From an uncultured SAR116 cluster alpha proteobacterium (GTDB lineage: Bacteria; Pseudomonadota; Alphaproteobacteria; Puniceispirillales; Marisalimonadaceae): DNA of 64,000 nucleotides. Of this stretch, positions 42,020-51,007 are shown one piece after another. The notes beneath the pieces are model-generated. The model made no database searches. It was not told the origin of the DNA and saw only the letters and a program-made list of their open reading frames with translations. Location of the stretch: NCBI GenBank assembly GCA_902622745.1, contig CACNQW010000001.1, positions 34,886-98,885 on the forward strand, read 5' to 3'. Every line of letters starts with the position of its first letter. The first letter of the stretch is position 1. A program made the position numbers and the translations under genes.

Positions 42020-43201
42020 ATGAAAAAATTAAATGCGAGAAAATTATTATTTTTACCTAAGGACAAATACCATGATGGAGATGGACTATATATAACTATT
42101 TCCAGCCCTGGAAAAGGTAAATGGAGTTTTCGTTATACTATTAACAAAAGAGCAAGAGAAATGGGTTTAGGTAAATTCCCTGATGTATCTCTTTTAGAGG
42201 CAAGACAACATGCATTAAGTAACAAACAATTACTTAAAGAAAAAATTGACCCTATCGATGAGAAAAATAGAATTGAGGTTTTAAGACAACAACAAAATAA
42301 AAAGTTTTCAGACATTGCAGAGTTATATATTTTTAAAAAGAAAGAAGCTGAATGGACTAATCCCAAAAGTGCTCAGCAATGGCGAAACTCTATTAATACT
42401 CATGCTTCACCATTGTTAGATACTAAGCCTTTTATTGATATTAATCGTGACGATATTATTAGTGTTCTACAGCCTATTTGGAATACAAAAACAGAAACAG
42501 CAAGACGTATTCAACAAAGATTATTTCTTATATTTTCATTTGCAAAAATTAGGGGTTGGTACGACAAAGATAATCCAGCTTCTTGGAAGGAACACCTTAT
42601 TCATATTCTTCCAGACCCTTATAAAATTCAGAAGGTAAAACACCATCCTTCTCTTCATTATTCAAAAATAACTAATTTTTATGAAGATTTGAGTCAATTT
42701 GAACATCTATCAGCTTATGCATTAAAATTTTTAATTTTAACAGCAACAAGAACAAAAGAAGTAATTGAGGCTGAGTTTAATGAATTTGATTTGAAAAGAG
42801 GAATGTGGACCATACCAGCTGAAAAAATGAAAGTAAGAAAAGAGCATAAAGTTCCTTTATCAGATGAAGCTATAACAATAGTAGAGTTAATGAGAAGAAA
42901 GCATAATCATCACTTTGTTTTTACAAACCCAGCAACAGGAAATCATATTTCTAATGGAGCTATGCTTGTATTTTTAAAAAAAGAATTTTCTCATCTTAAA
43001 ATTACAGTTCATGGTTTTAGGTCAACTTTTAGAGATTGGGCAGAAGAAACAGGAAATTACTCTCATCATGCAATAGAGTTTTGTTTAGCTCATCAATTAC
43101 CAAGTAAAGTAGAAAAAGCATATTTAAGGACAGATTTAATAGGGCAAAGAAAAAAAATTATGAAAGATTGGGAAAAATATTTATTGTTTTACTCTTCATA
43201 G
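42020..43201 (+). CDS. P4-type tyrosine integrase (DUF4102 N-terminal domain)
   Basis: 393 aa; N-terminal DGDGLYITISSPGKGKWSFRYTINKRAREMGLGKFPDVSLLEAR; catalytic TATRTKEV, HGFRSTFRDWAEE, KAYLRTD. Confidence 0.94.
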   Translation: MKKLNARKLLFLPKDKYHDGDGLYITISSPGKGKWSFRYTINKRAREMGLGKFPDVSLLEARQHALSNKQLLKEKIDPIDEKNRIEVLRQQQNKKFSDIAELYIFKKKEAEWTNPKSAQQWRNSINTHASPLLDTKPFIDINRDDIISVLQPIWNTKTETARRIQQRLFLIFSFAKIRGWYDKDNPASWKEHLIHILPDPYKIQKVKHHPSLHYSKITNFYEDLSQFEHLSAYALKFLILTATRTKEVIEAEFNEFDLKRGMWTIPAEKMKVRKEHKVPLSDEAITIVELMRRKHNHHFVFTNPATGNHISNGAMLVFLKKEFSHLKITVHGFRSTFRDWAEETGNYSHHAIEFCLAHQLPSKVEKAYLRTDLIGQRKKIMKDWEKYLLFYSS

Positions 43202-43244
43202 TATTGCGAGAAACATGTTTAAATGTTATAATAGATTAACTATA

Positions 43245-43345
43245 TACCCACATTTTATGTGAGCCAGAATACGGCGAGGCGAAACCCTGGGAAGTTATTC
43301 CGTGCATGTAAACATGCTATTCTTCGAAATAGATTACTAAATCTA
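43245..43345 (+). ncRNA. Candidate structured RNA between integrase and HTH operon
   Basis: Dense complementary segments: CACAT-TTT-ATGTG, ACGG...CCGT, CCAG...CTGG, GGAA-GTTA-TTCC, GCATGT-AA-ACATGC, CTATT-CTTCGA-AATAG, in an otherwise AT-rich intergenic region. Confidence 0.4.
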
Positions 43346-43396
43346 GCGACGTAGTATCCAAAAATCTTAAATTAAAATTTAATCGGAGTTACGCAA

Positions 43397-43630
43397 ATGA
43401 AATCTATTTATTTAAGTAAAAAAGAAGTTTCTAGAAAGCTGAATATTAGCCCTTCAACTGTTGTGAGATGGTCAAAAGAACAAATTATTCCATTACCATT
43501 TATGTTAGGAAATAAAGTCGTATGGGATGAAAATGAACTTAATTTGGCTATAGAAGAAATGAAAAAACAAAGAGGTTTTTTTGGTCACAAACCTGAAAGG
43601 GGAGAAAAAAATGTCAATAAAACTCAATGA
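43397..43630 (+). CDS. Small AlpA/excisionase-like helix-turn-helix protein
   Basis: 77 aa; YLSKKEVSRKLNISPSTVVRWSKEQIIPLPFMLGNKVVWDENELNLAIEEM. Confidence 0.78.
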   Translation: MKSIYLSKKEVSRKLNISPSTVVRWSKEQIIPLPFMLGNKVVWDENELNLAIEEMKKQRGFFGHKPERGEKNVNKTQ

Positions 43631-43991
43631 AAGTCAAGTTATGGCTTGCAATCTTTTAGCAACAGGCATGAAAACGACAGAAATTTTGAACCAATTAAAG
43701 ATAAGACCTGAAACACTTTCTCGTTGGAAACAAAATGAAGAATTTATTCGACAACTTAAAAAGACACAGGAAAAAATTCTTGAAACTATTATCAATACAC
43801 AAAAACATATTTTAATTCTCTCGCAAGATATTTTAATAAATGCTTTAAACAATGATAAGCTTGATGAGTTTAAAAAAGCAACGATAGCTCTTAGATATAT
43901 AGGCTTAATAAGAGGTAAAAATAATGTTGAAGATAAATACACAAAGCAATTATCTGATTTAAATTTTGAAAATAGTTTTGGTTTTAAATGA
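43611..43991 (+). CDS. Helix-turn-helix (terminase-small-subunit/phBC6A51-like) protein
   Basis: Start placed at MSIKLNESQ after GGGGAGAAAAAA; LLATGMKTTEILNQLKIRPETLSRWKQNEEFI; overlaps the upstream stop. Confidence 0.65.
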   Translation: MSIKLNESQVMACNLLATGMKTTEILNQLKIRPETLSRWKQNEEFIRQLKKTQEKILETIINTQKHILILSQDILINALNNDKLDEFKKATIALRYIGLIRGKNNVEDKYTKQLSDLNFENSFGFK

Positions 43992-44662
43992 ATAACGAAA
44001 TTAAATTAATATTGGAAGGTGTAAAAAAAGGAGATCAAATTGGAGGCCCTTATGAATTATCAAAAATACTTGCAAAGAGTTTACATGCGAATGATGGATT
44101 TAATAAAGATGATTTAACAAAAAGGTATTTAGAATGGTGGAAGGCAGATGCTTTTGATACAGGGCCAACATATGCAAGTGTATTTACCAACATATTAAAA
44201 GGTTATGACCACGAAAAAGCTGTTTTGAAAACACATCAAGATTTTGATGAAAATACAGCAGGATGTGGTCCAGCTCATAGGTGTATGCCCTTGGCAGGAT
44301 TTACAAAAATTCCAGCAGAAGAACTCATAGGCTTAGCTCGGCAAGAAGCTAAAATTACACACTATCATCAGGATGCGGGGAATGGTTCAGCAATTGTCGT
44401 TTTGTTATGTAGATGTTTATTAGAAGGAAAGAATATTGATAATGCTTGTCTTGAGGTATCTAAAAATAAAGAGTTAATTGAAAGTTGGAAACAGGTTGAA
44501 AATGCCAAACTAAGTCCTGATGGATATGTTTATAATGTTATTCACTCAGCTCTACATTTTATAAAAAATAAAAAAACATTAGAGGACTCAATTAAGTTTT
44601 CAGGCAAAGCTAATTATAGTTCTATTATTTTTTCTGTTCTAAACGAACTTATCCCAACATAG
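43988..44662 (+). CDS. ADP-ribosylglycohydrolase family protein
   Basis: 224 aa; KGDQIGGPYE, DTGPTYASVF, AGCGPAHRCMPLA, ITHYHQDAGNGSAIVVLLCR; ATGA overlap with upstream gene. Confidence 0.82.
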   Translation: MNNEIKLILEGVKKGDQIGGPYELSKILAKSLHANDGFNKDDLTKRYLEWWKADAFDTGPTYASVFTNILKGYDHEKAVLKTHQDFDENTAGCGPAHRCMPLAGFTKIPAEELIGLARQEAKITHYHQDAGNGSAIVVLLCRCLLEGKNIDNACLEVSKNKELIESWKQVENAKLSPDGYVYNVIHSALHFIKNKKTLEDSIKFSGKANYSSIIFSVLNELIPT

Positions 44663-45062
44663 CTTTTCTTTTGGATTTAGAAGTTGATTTGAATAAATTA
44701 TTTAAATCTTCTATCGATACTTTGTCATTATCTAATTTTATAGTGTTACTACTATCTCCAGTATAGAGCATTAAATGAGGCATCAAACTTTTCATAAGGC
44801 CAGAAAATTCATTTAGGACATTTTCTTTGCTTGTAATGTCTAGATTTTTAATTTTGGGTAATTTTTGAATTACTTCAAGAGCTTCTAGGAGTTTTGTCTT
44901 TGGTTCTGTCTGTTTTGAAAAACTTTTATGTTTATCAGTTTTATAATAAAATATATGTTTAGTAATACTTTCATTTTCTTTTAAATCAATTCTCAAGCTA
45001 GGATGTTCCCAATCTTTAAAAGGATGATTTTGTAATTCCTTTTGTATTATTATTTTTTTCAA
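44649..45062 (-). CDS. Hypothetical protein, convergent with the ADP-ribosylglycohydrolase gene
   Basis: 137 aa ORF, 14-bp tail overlap; no family recognised. Confidence 0.55.
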   Translation of the reverse strand: MKKIIIQKELQNHPFKDWEHPSLRIDLKENESITKHIFYYKTDKHKSFSKQTEPKTKLLEALEVIQKLPKIKNLDITSKENVLNEFSGLMKSLMPHLMLYTGDSSNTIKLDNDKVSIEDLNNLFKSTSKSKRKAMLG

Positions 45063-45122
45063 TTTATTTTCCTTATAATTTATATCTATGAGATAAATAT
45101 CATATATTATATAATTTAAATT

Positions 45123-47405
45123 ATGAAAAAATTTGTAATCTTTTTGATTAAATTAAGTGGTTTATTTAGTGTATCATATTTTTTTATTATATCTTTAAGT
45201 CACGCTTATAGTGATAATGTAGCTACGTGTTTATCGGGGAAATATCCTACTTTATGCAATAAAAAATATTTGAACTCAAATCAGTTAATACAAACTGAAA
45301 AAGCTGAAAAAAGGGAAAATCTGAAGACTTGTCTATCTGGGAAGTATCCTACTTTATGTAATCATAATTTATTAACTCAACAAGAGTTAAAAAGAGTAAA
45401 AAGAGCCGAAGGAAATGATAACCTAAAAACTTGTCTATCCGGAAAATACCCTTCATTATGCAAAAAAAATTTATTAACTTCAGAACAATTAAAAGCAACA
45501 GAAAAAGCTGAGAAAGCAGAAAACCTTAAAACTTGTTTATCTGGTAATTATCGTTCATTATGCAAAAAAAATTTATTAACGCAAAAGGAATTGGATAGAG
45601 TCAACAAAGTCGAAAAAGAGGTAAATCTTAGAACTTGCGTATCAGGTAAATATCCAAGCCTTTGTAATATTAAGTTGTTAAATGAAAAACAGATTTGTCA
45701 ATTTTATGATATTAGAGAAGAATTTAAAGTTGAAGCTTATATAAGAGGCCTTTCCTGTAATAGCAAAAAAATTGTGAAAAAAGAAGAAGATATATCTACA
45801 AAATCAAGTAGCATGAAAAAAGTAAAAGATACTCCTAAAACTGATGCTTACGAGACTACATATTTTGAATTCCCAAACCCTTTCAAAACTAACTTATTAG
45901 ATGAACATGCTTATGTGCAAATTAGACTTGGTCTTATGACACAGTATGAAGCAAGAGTAATGGATGCTGTTGTCCAACATCAACCAAGCCTAACTTCTAC
46001 AATACTCTCAACTATAAAAAAATTTAAGTGTGAGGACATCATGAACAATGATGGTCAAAATAGGATGAAAGAATTTTCAAACAATCTTTTAAAGTCAATC
46101 AATTTAAAATTAGAAGAATTAGGTGAGTTTCCTGGGATTGAAGGTGTTTATTTTACAAGTTTTATAACTCAAGGGTGTGATGAATCACTAAAATTGCTAG
46201 AACAAAAAATTGCTTCTGCAAAAAAAGAAAAGAAAAAAAGAATAGCTCTGAAAAGAAAAGTAGAGGAAGAAGAAAGTAAACGTAAAGCACTTGAACAACG
46301 CATAGCTGAGTTAGAAAAGAAGAATATAGAACTTCAAAAATCTAAGCAAATAAAACAGAAGTCATCCAATGAAATAGGTTCTGGTTTTTATGTAAGTAAG
46401 TTAAGACATGTTGTAACTAATCAACATGTCGTAGACAAATGTAAAAAAATTACTGTTGGTTATGATAATGCATCTCAGATAAAAGCAGATTTGGTTGCTT
46501 CCGATAAAAGAAATGATTTAGCTATTTTACAAACTTCTTCTATGGAAATGGCATCTGCCGAGGAAAAATCATTTTTGCAAAAATTAAAGATGATTATGCC
46601 AAATATTGTCTCAAAAGGATTAATGCGTTTAGAGGATGTTTCAGGAGGAGAAGAAATTTTTGTCGCTGGATTTCCCCTTGGCACTTCTATTAGTGATGAA
46701 ATGAAATTAGATGATGGAATAGTCAGGGCTACAAAAGGCATGGACAATGATGTAACACAATTTATAATTTCATCTGACATTCAAAAAGGGAATAGTGGTG
46801 GGCCTATTTATGATAAAAGAGAATGTAGTTTATTTGAATCAACAATCGCTTATATGGGAGAGGGATTTGTTAAGGATTTTACTTCTACAGAAAATAGAGG
46901 TAATGACGGAAAAAATGATTTTTGTGAAGTAAAATTGACAGCAAATGTATCTAGGCCAAATGGCAAACCTGACCCTAACTTTAATTTAAACGCTAAAATT
47001 GAACCAGATAATGTATTTGAAGATGGAAGCAAAGACTTTTTGCTGAAGGGGATTGTTTCACAAAAATCTTATATTCATATGTTCAATTGGTATCCTAGTG
47101 AAGATAATAAAAATTATCTATGCATATCTGAATATTTCAAAAATGAGTATAGCATGCCTATTACCAATATAAAATTTCCACCAAGTGGTCAAATTACTCT
47201 GAGTTTTCCAAAATCTTTAGAGCGTGATTATGTTTCGGAATATGTTGTTATCATTGCTACAAAAGAAAAACTAAATATACCATGTATCACTGACACAAAA
47301 ACAAATTCTATTACAATTGAAAGAAAAAAATTATTGGAAATAATAAACAATCTAGATAGACGAACATGGACTAAGCACATGCTTGCTTATAAGATAATAA
47401 GATAA
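45123..47405 (+). CDS. Secreted trypsin-like (S1C/DegP-like) serine protease with five N-terminal Cys-containing repeats and a coiled coil
   Basis: 760 aa; signal peptide; five copies of (N)xxTC[LV]SG[KN]Y[PR][TS]LC; triad in VTNQHVVD, DKRNDLAIL, IQKGNSGGPIYD. Confidence 0.85.
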   Translation: MKKFVIFLIKLSGLFSVSYFFIISLSHAYSDNVATCLSGKYPTLCNKKYLNSNQLIQTEKAEKRENLKTCLSGKYPTLCNHNLLTQQELKRVKRAEGNDNLKTCLSGKYPSLCKKNLLTSEQLKATEKAEKAENLKTCLSGNYRSLCKKNLLTQKELDRVNKVEKEVNLRTCVSGKYPSLCNIKLLNEKQICQFYDIREEFKVEAYIRGLSCNSKKIVKKEEDISTKSSSMKKVKDTPKTDAYETTYFEFPNPFKTNLLDEHAYVQIRLGLMTQYEARVMDAVVQHQPSLTSTILSTIKKFKCEDIMNNDGQNRMKEFSNNLLKSINLKLEELGEFPGIEGVYFTSFITQGCDESLKLLEQKIASAKKEKKKRIALKRKVEEEESKRKALEQRIAELEKKNIELQKSKQIKQKSSNEIGSGFYVSKLRHVVTNQHVVDKCKKITVGYDNASQIKADLVASDKRNDLAILQTSSMEMASAEEKSFLQKLKMIMPNIVSKGLMRLEDVSGGEEIFVAGFPLGTSISDEMKLDDGIVRATKGMDNDVTQFIISSDIQKGNSGGPIYDKRECSLFESTIAYMGEGFVKDFTSTENRGNDGKNDFCEVKLTANVSRPNGKPDPNFNLNAKIEPDNVFEDGSKDFLLKGIVSQKSYIHMFNWYPSEDNKNYLCISEYFKNEYSMPITNIKFPPSGQITLSFPKSLERDYVSEYVVIIATKEKLNIPCITDTKTNSITIERKKLLEIINNLDRRTWTKHMLAYKIIR

Positions 47406-47410
47406 TAAGG

Positions 47411-47941
47411 ATGTTAAAAAATTTTTTCATAGTAATAATTTTTAATTTTTTAATTTCGATTTCTTTTTTATCAAAAGCTCAAGCTGGAAGAATTCTTAAC
47501 TGCAGTAACTGCGATAATGATAAAAAAGCTGATATAAAACCAAAAATTTTTAATAAAAAAGAAAAAACTAATGATGGCAATAATGACGATAGCAATAGAA
47601 AAAGTAGTAAAATTGAACTTTTAAATGAGATGCCAGAATGGTGTCTCAACCCTAAAATATCAATAGTTGCTATTCAAGTTTGTGGAATTGCTAGTTATGG
47701 TGACATAGAAGCATCTAGAAGTGCATCAGAACTTGAAGGAAGAACTCAGTTAGCTCGAAGATTTGACAGTTTAATCAAAGAAGCATGTACAGAAGAAACG
47801 TTAGAAGAAAATCAAAAATTAGTATGTAAAAAACAGAGCGATACAAAATTTAGAGTTGAAAGAGCAACAGTACTTAAGCGTAAAACTGTGGTGATTGACA
47901 ATAAATATACAACATTTACCTTAATAGTTTATCCATTATAA
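47411..47941 (+). CDS. Secreted LPP20-like protein
   Basis: 176 aa; signal peptide; MPEWCLNPKISIVAIQVCGIASYGDIEASRSASELEGRTQLAR resembles LPP20 domains; 5 bp after the protease gene. Confidence 0.6.
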   Translation: MLKNFFIVIIFNFLISISFLSKAQAGRILNCSNCDNDKKADIKPKIFNKKEKTNDGNNDDSNRKSSKIELLNEMPEWCLNPKISIVAIQVCGIASYGDIEASRSASELEGRTQLARRFDSLIKEACTEETLEENQKLVCKKQSDTKFRVERATVLKRKTVVIDNKYTTFTLIVYPL

Positions 47942-47942
47942 C

Positions 47943-50588
47943 TTATTTACCGTATATGATTTGAACTTTTTGGTCTCTACCATAATATCTTCTTGCAAAA
48001 TACGTCATTGTTTCATCAAGGTAATCCCTGAGCTCATTGTCATTTATTTTACCATCTTTATTCTTATCAGCTTCGCCACTCATCGCTTTCAAAAAGTATT
48101 TTGTAAAAAGACTATGTGAATTATCTTCCTCCCAAGAGGCCATTTGAGACGGAGACCCAGCTGCTATTACCTTTACATTTTTGGGAACTAGGCTTTGTTT
48201 TGGTGTAATAATCATTCTTGATGATTTTTTAAAAAGGGTTCCAGATTGACTAATGCCCGAAAAACAAGCTTCCAAAATAACTGTAACAGATTTGGCAGGT
48301 AATTTTCCTAAGTTAGAATATAAAGTTGATAATGGATATCCTGAAAATTGGATTGTTTGTGCATCAGCATCTGATGGAACAAGATAAGTTTTTCCATCCC
48401 CATCACCTGGCACACCGTGTCCAGCATAATAAATATAAACATTCGAAACATTTGGTTTGATCCAATTAAATAATTTCCCTTTGTGAGAAGAGGAGTCTCC
48501 AAAAGTACTTAATAGTTGTGCTGCAGTAGCATCTTCAAGATAAATTATATTTCCTTCTTTAATTCCAAGAGATTGTACAAAATATTGTTTTATTCCTTGA
48601 GCATCTGCATACGCTGGATTTACGTTTGGAATATCTTTTCCCTGTTTTTCATAATTAGCGTTTCCAATGATTACAGCAATATCAAAAGGTTTCTCTTTTG
48701 ACTTCCTAAAAGAGATATTTATTGATTTTTTTGAAAAATTGTCTGAAGAGTTTTTTACAACACCTAACTTGGAATTTGATTTTTCAGTATTGGTAATTTT
48801 AATATTTGAATTATCATATAAATCATAAGGAGATAAATTTGCTAACAAGTCAATTTTTTTACTAAAAAGACTTATTTTTTTCATTCTATCTTCATTGAAC
48901 CGTTTAGTTTTTTTTAATAATTTGCCATTATCCCAAATACCAAATGTCCAAGTTTTTTTATTTTTGTGCTCATATAAATAACCGTATCCATTTGGCTTAT
49001 TTTTTTTAAATTCACCAGTGTATATTTCGACACCATTTAAATCTTTGTTATATGACAGACCTATGCCTTCTTTCATACCCTTAACAACTTGACCTACATA
49101 TTTTTCATTTTTGCTAATAAAGTATCCCATTGTGTTTGGAAAATCTTCTTTCCAATTTCCAAAGTAGGTATTTCCGTTTTGGTCAATTCTAAGACCAAAT
49201 CCATTTGCTTTATTTGATTTCCAATATCCATAATATGACATGAAATTTGTTAGCTTATTTGTACCATCCAAATCTCTAAAAATAGTTCCTTTCCCCGACA
49301 AACCATCTAAATACCATTCTCCAAAAATTGTATTTGATAATTGTCCTAAAGTAGTATCATCGGCTTTATTGTATTGTACACCCCATCCCGCTGGAAAAAG
49401 ACTTTTTGTTTTACCATAAAAAATAACATTATTATCTTCATTATAATTCATTGCATTACCAGAAAATTCATTATCTTTGAAAATACCAATCATATGGCGA
49501 TTTTTTTGTTTCATATAACCTAATCCATGAACTTTTCTATTTCGAAAAAACCCAATTAAGTGTTCGTTATCATTTCCTAATTTAGCAAAACAATTATCAA
49601 TACTTTTTTTTGAATCAACACACCTTCTTTCATAATTTTTATCTAAATAATTAATTACTAGTTTCCCATTTTCCCATTTTCCAAAATCTATTTTATTATT
49701 TGTTGTATTAATAAAAATACCTTCTCCATTAAATTTCAAATTTTCCCATTCACCGTAATAAATTCCATAATCACTTTTAGACAATCCTTTTACTAATTTG
49801 CTATCTTTCCAATCTCCTATAAGGATAGAGTTCTGAACGCTATTTATCCTGGCGCCTATTCCTTTGAATTCACCATTTTTAAATTCTCCTCTATGCCAAT
49901 AAGAAGGACTAATTCGAATTTCTCCAACCCCATCTGGATTTCCATTTAAAAAACTACCTCTATAAAAATTTCCATTTATAAATGTTTCTCCAATGCAATT
50001 TGAAAACTCTTTTGCTTTTTTATTTGATGGACATGGTGTAAGTGAGTTTCCATCTTCTAAATTTGACCTTATATTGTCATCTTTGATTTTAGAGTCAATT
50101 TTGCCATTTTTAAAATTTCCAACATATTTTTTTCCGTCTTTTGATGTTAAAGAACCATGACCATGCATCTTTCCGTTTTTTACTTCACCTTCGTATGTTA
50201 AACCGTTTTTCCATATATATATACCTATACCATTTGGAATGTCGTTTCTAAAATCGCCTTTGTAAACTGTACCATCAGGAATACTCATTTCTCCATACCC
50301 GTGAACTTTATTATTTAACCATTCACCAACATATTTTTTCCCATTTGCCCAAATATTTGTCCCTTGACCATTTCTTTTATCATTCTTCCACTCACCAATA
50401 TAATTTTCTCCAGAAGAAAATTCGTATTTCCCAAAACAATTATCCTTAAATGCTTCTTGGTTTTTAGGGCATGGTTTTAGTGCAAAACTAGAAGATGAAA
50501 TAAAAACAATTTTAAAAAAAATTATAATTATAATTTTAAAGAACTTCATATTTGAAAAATAACAAAAATATTTTCTCAGGTAAATCAT
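47943..50588 (-). CDS. Secreted MORN-repeat / caspase-like (peptidase C14) fusion protein with EF-hand-like loop
   Basis: 881 aa; many MORN motifs (YxGExxxxxxxGxGxxxxxxGxxYxGxW); C-terminal DIAVIIGNANYEKQ, YIYYAGHGVPGDGDG (His), VILEACFSG (Cys), DKNKDGKINDNEL. Signal peptide suggests the start may be the internal MKFFKIIII. Confidence 0.9.
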   Translation of the reverse strand: MIYLRKYFCYFSNMKFFKIIIIIFFKIVFISSSSFALKPCPKNQEAFKDNCFGKYEFSSGENYIGEWKNDKRNGQGTNIWANGKKYVGEWLNNKVHGYGEMSIPDGTVYKGDFRNDIPNGIGIYIWKNGLTYEGEVKNGKMHGHGSLTSKDGKKYVGNFKNGKIDSKIKDDNIRSNLEDGNSLTPCPSNKKAKEFSNCIGETFINGNFYRGSFLNGNPDGVGEIRISPSYWHRGEFKNGEFKGIGARINSVQNSILIGDWKDSKLVKGLSKSDYGIYYGEWENLKFNGEGIFINTTNNKIDFGKWENGKLVINYLDKNYERRCVDSKKSIDNCFAKLGNDNEHLIGFFRNRKVHGLGYMKQKNRHMIGIFKDNEFSGNAMNYNEDNNVIFYGKTKSLFPAGWGVQYNKADDTTLGQLSNTIFGEWYLDGLSGKGTIFRDLDGTNKLTNFMSYYGYWKSNKANGFGLRIDQNGNTYFGNWKEDFPNTMGYFISKNEKYVGQVVKGMKEGIGLSYNKDLNGVEIYTGEFKKNKPNGYGYLYEHKNKKTWTFGIWDNGKLLKKTKRFNEDRMKKISLFSKKIDLLANLSPYDLYDNSNIKITNTEKSNSKLGVVKNSSDNFSKKSINISFRKSKEKPFDIAVIIGNANYEKQGKDIPNVNPAYADAQGIKQYFVQSLGIKEGNIIYLEDATAAQLLSTFGDSSSHKGKLFNWIKPNVSNVYIYYAGHGVPGDGDGKTYLVPSDADAQTIQFSGYPLSTLYSNLGKLPAKSVTVILEACFSGISQSGTLFKKSSRMIITPKQSLVPKNVKVIAAGSPSQMASWEEDNSHSLFTKYFLKAMSGEADKNKDGKINDNELRDYLDETMTYFARRYYGRDQKVQIIYGK

Positions 50589-50595
50589 CTTTCTA

Positions 50596-50686
50596 TGCAG
50601 ACTAAATTGTAGACTGCAAAACTATAAGTCTATAAAATATAAGTAAATCAGATGATTAAAATGGAATAACGAGGAGGTTGTCTCCG
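50596..50686 (+). repeat. att-like island repeat, copy A
   Basis: tgcagactaaattgtagactgcaaaactataagtctataaaatataagtaaatcagatgattaaaatggaataacgaggaggttgtctccg. Confidence 0.9.
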
Positions 50687-50701
50687 AATAGATAGGATAG
50701 T

Positions 50702-51007
50702 TTATGAAATTATTTCATCAGTATTATTGTCAACTATAACTGGATTTTTATAAAATTTTATATCAGGTGCTGAGAACCTTTCTGTAATCCATTTAATTCT
50801 ATCTTCATCAAACCAACTTTTTGCATTCTCTATATTATTAAAACAATACACTCCACCCGCTAAATTCTTTGAAGTATCACAGATATAGTTTTTTCTAATT
50901 AAACCTGGAGTATCCTTATATATGGGTGATGTTTCTAAAAACTTCTCTTTTAAAACTGGGTCAGTTAATTCATCACCTATCTTAAAAGTAACAATTGCAA
51001 TTATCAT
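50702..51007 (-). CDS. YdhR-like putative monooxygenase
   Basis: 101 aa; ETSPIYKDTPGLIRKNYICDTSKNLAGGVYCFNNIENAKSWFDEDRIKWITERF. Confidence 0.72.
   Translation of the reverse strand: MIIAIVTFKIGDELTDPVLKEKFLETSPIYKDTPGLIRKNYICDTSKNLAGGVYCFNNIENAKSWFDEDRIKWITERFSAPDIKFYKNPVIVDNNTDEIIS

Noticed and set aside
46475-46780. 101-aa minus-strand ORF
   Set aside because: Antisense to the trypsin-like protease domain; no independent coding signal.
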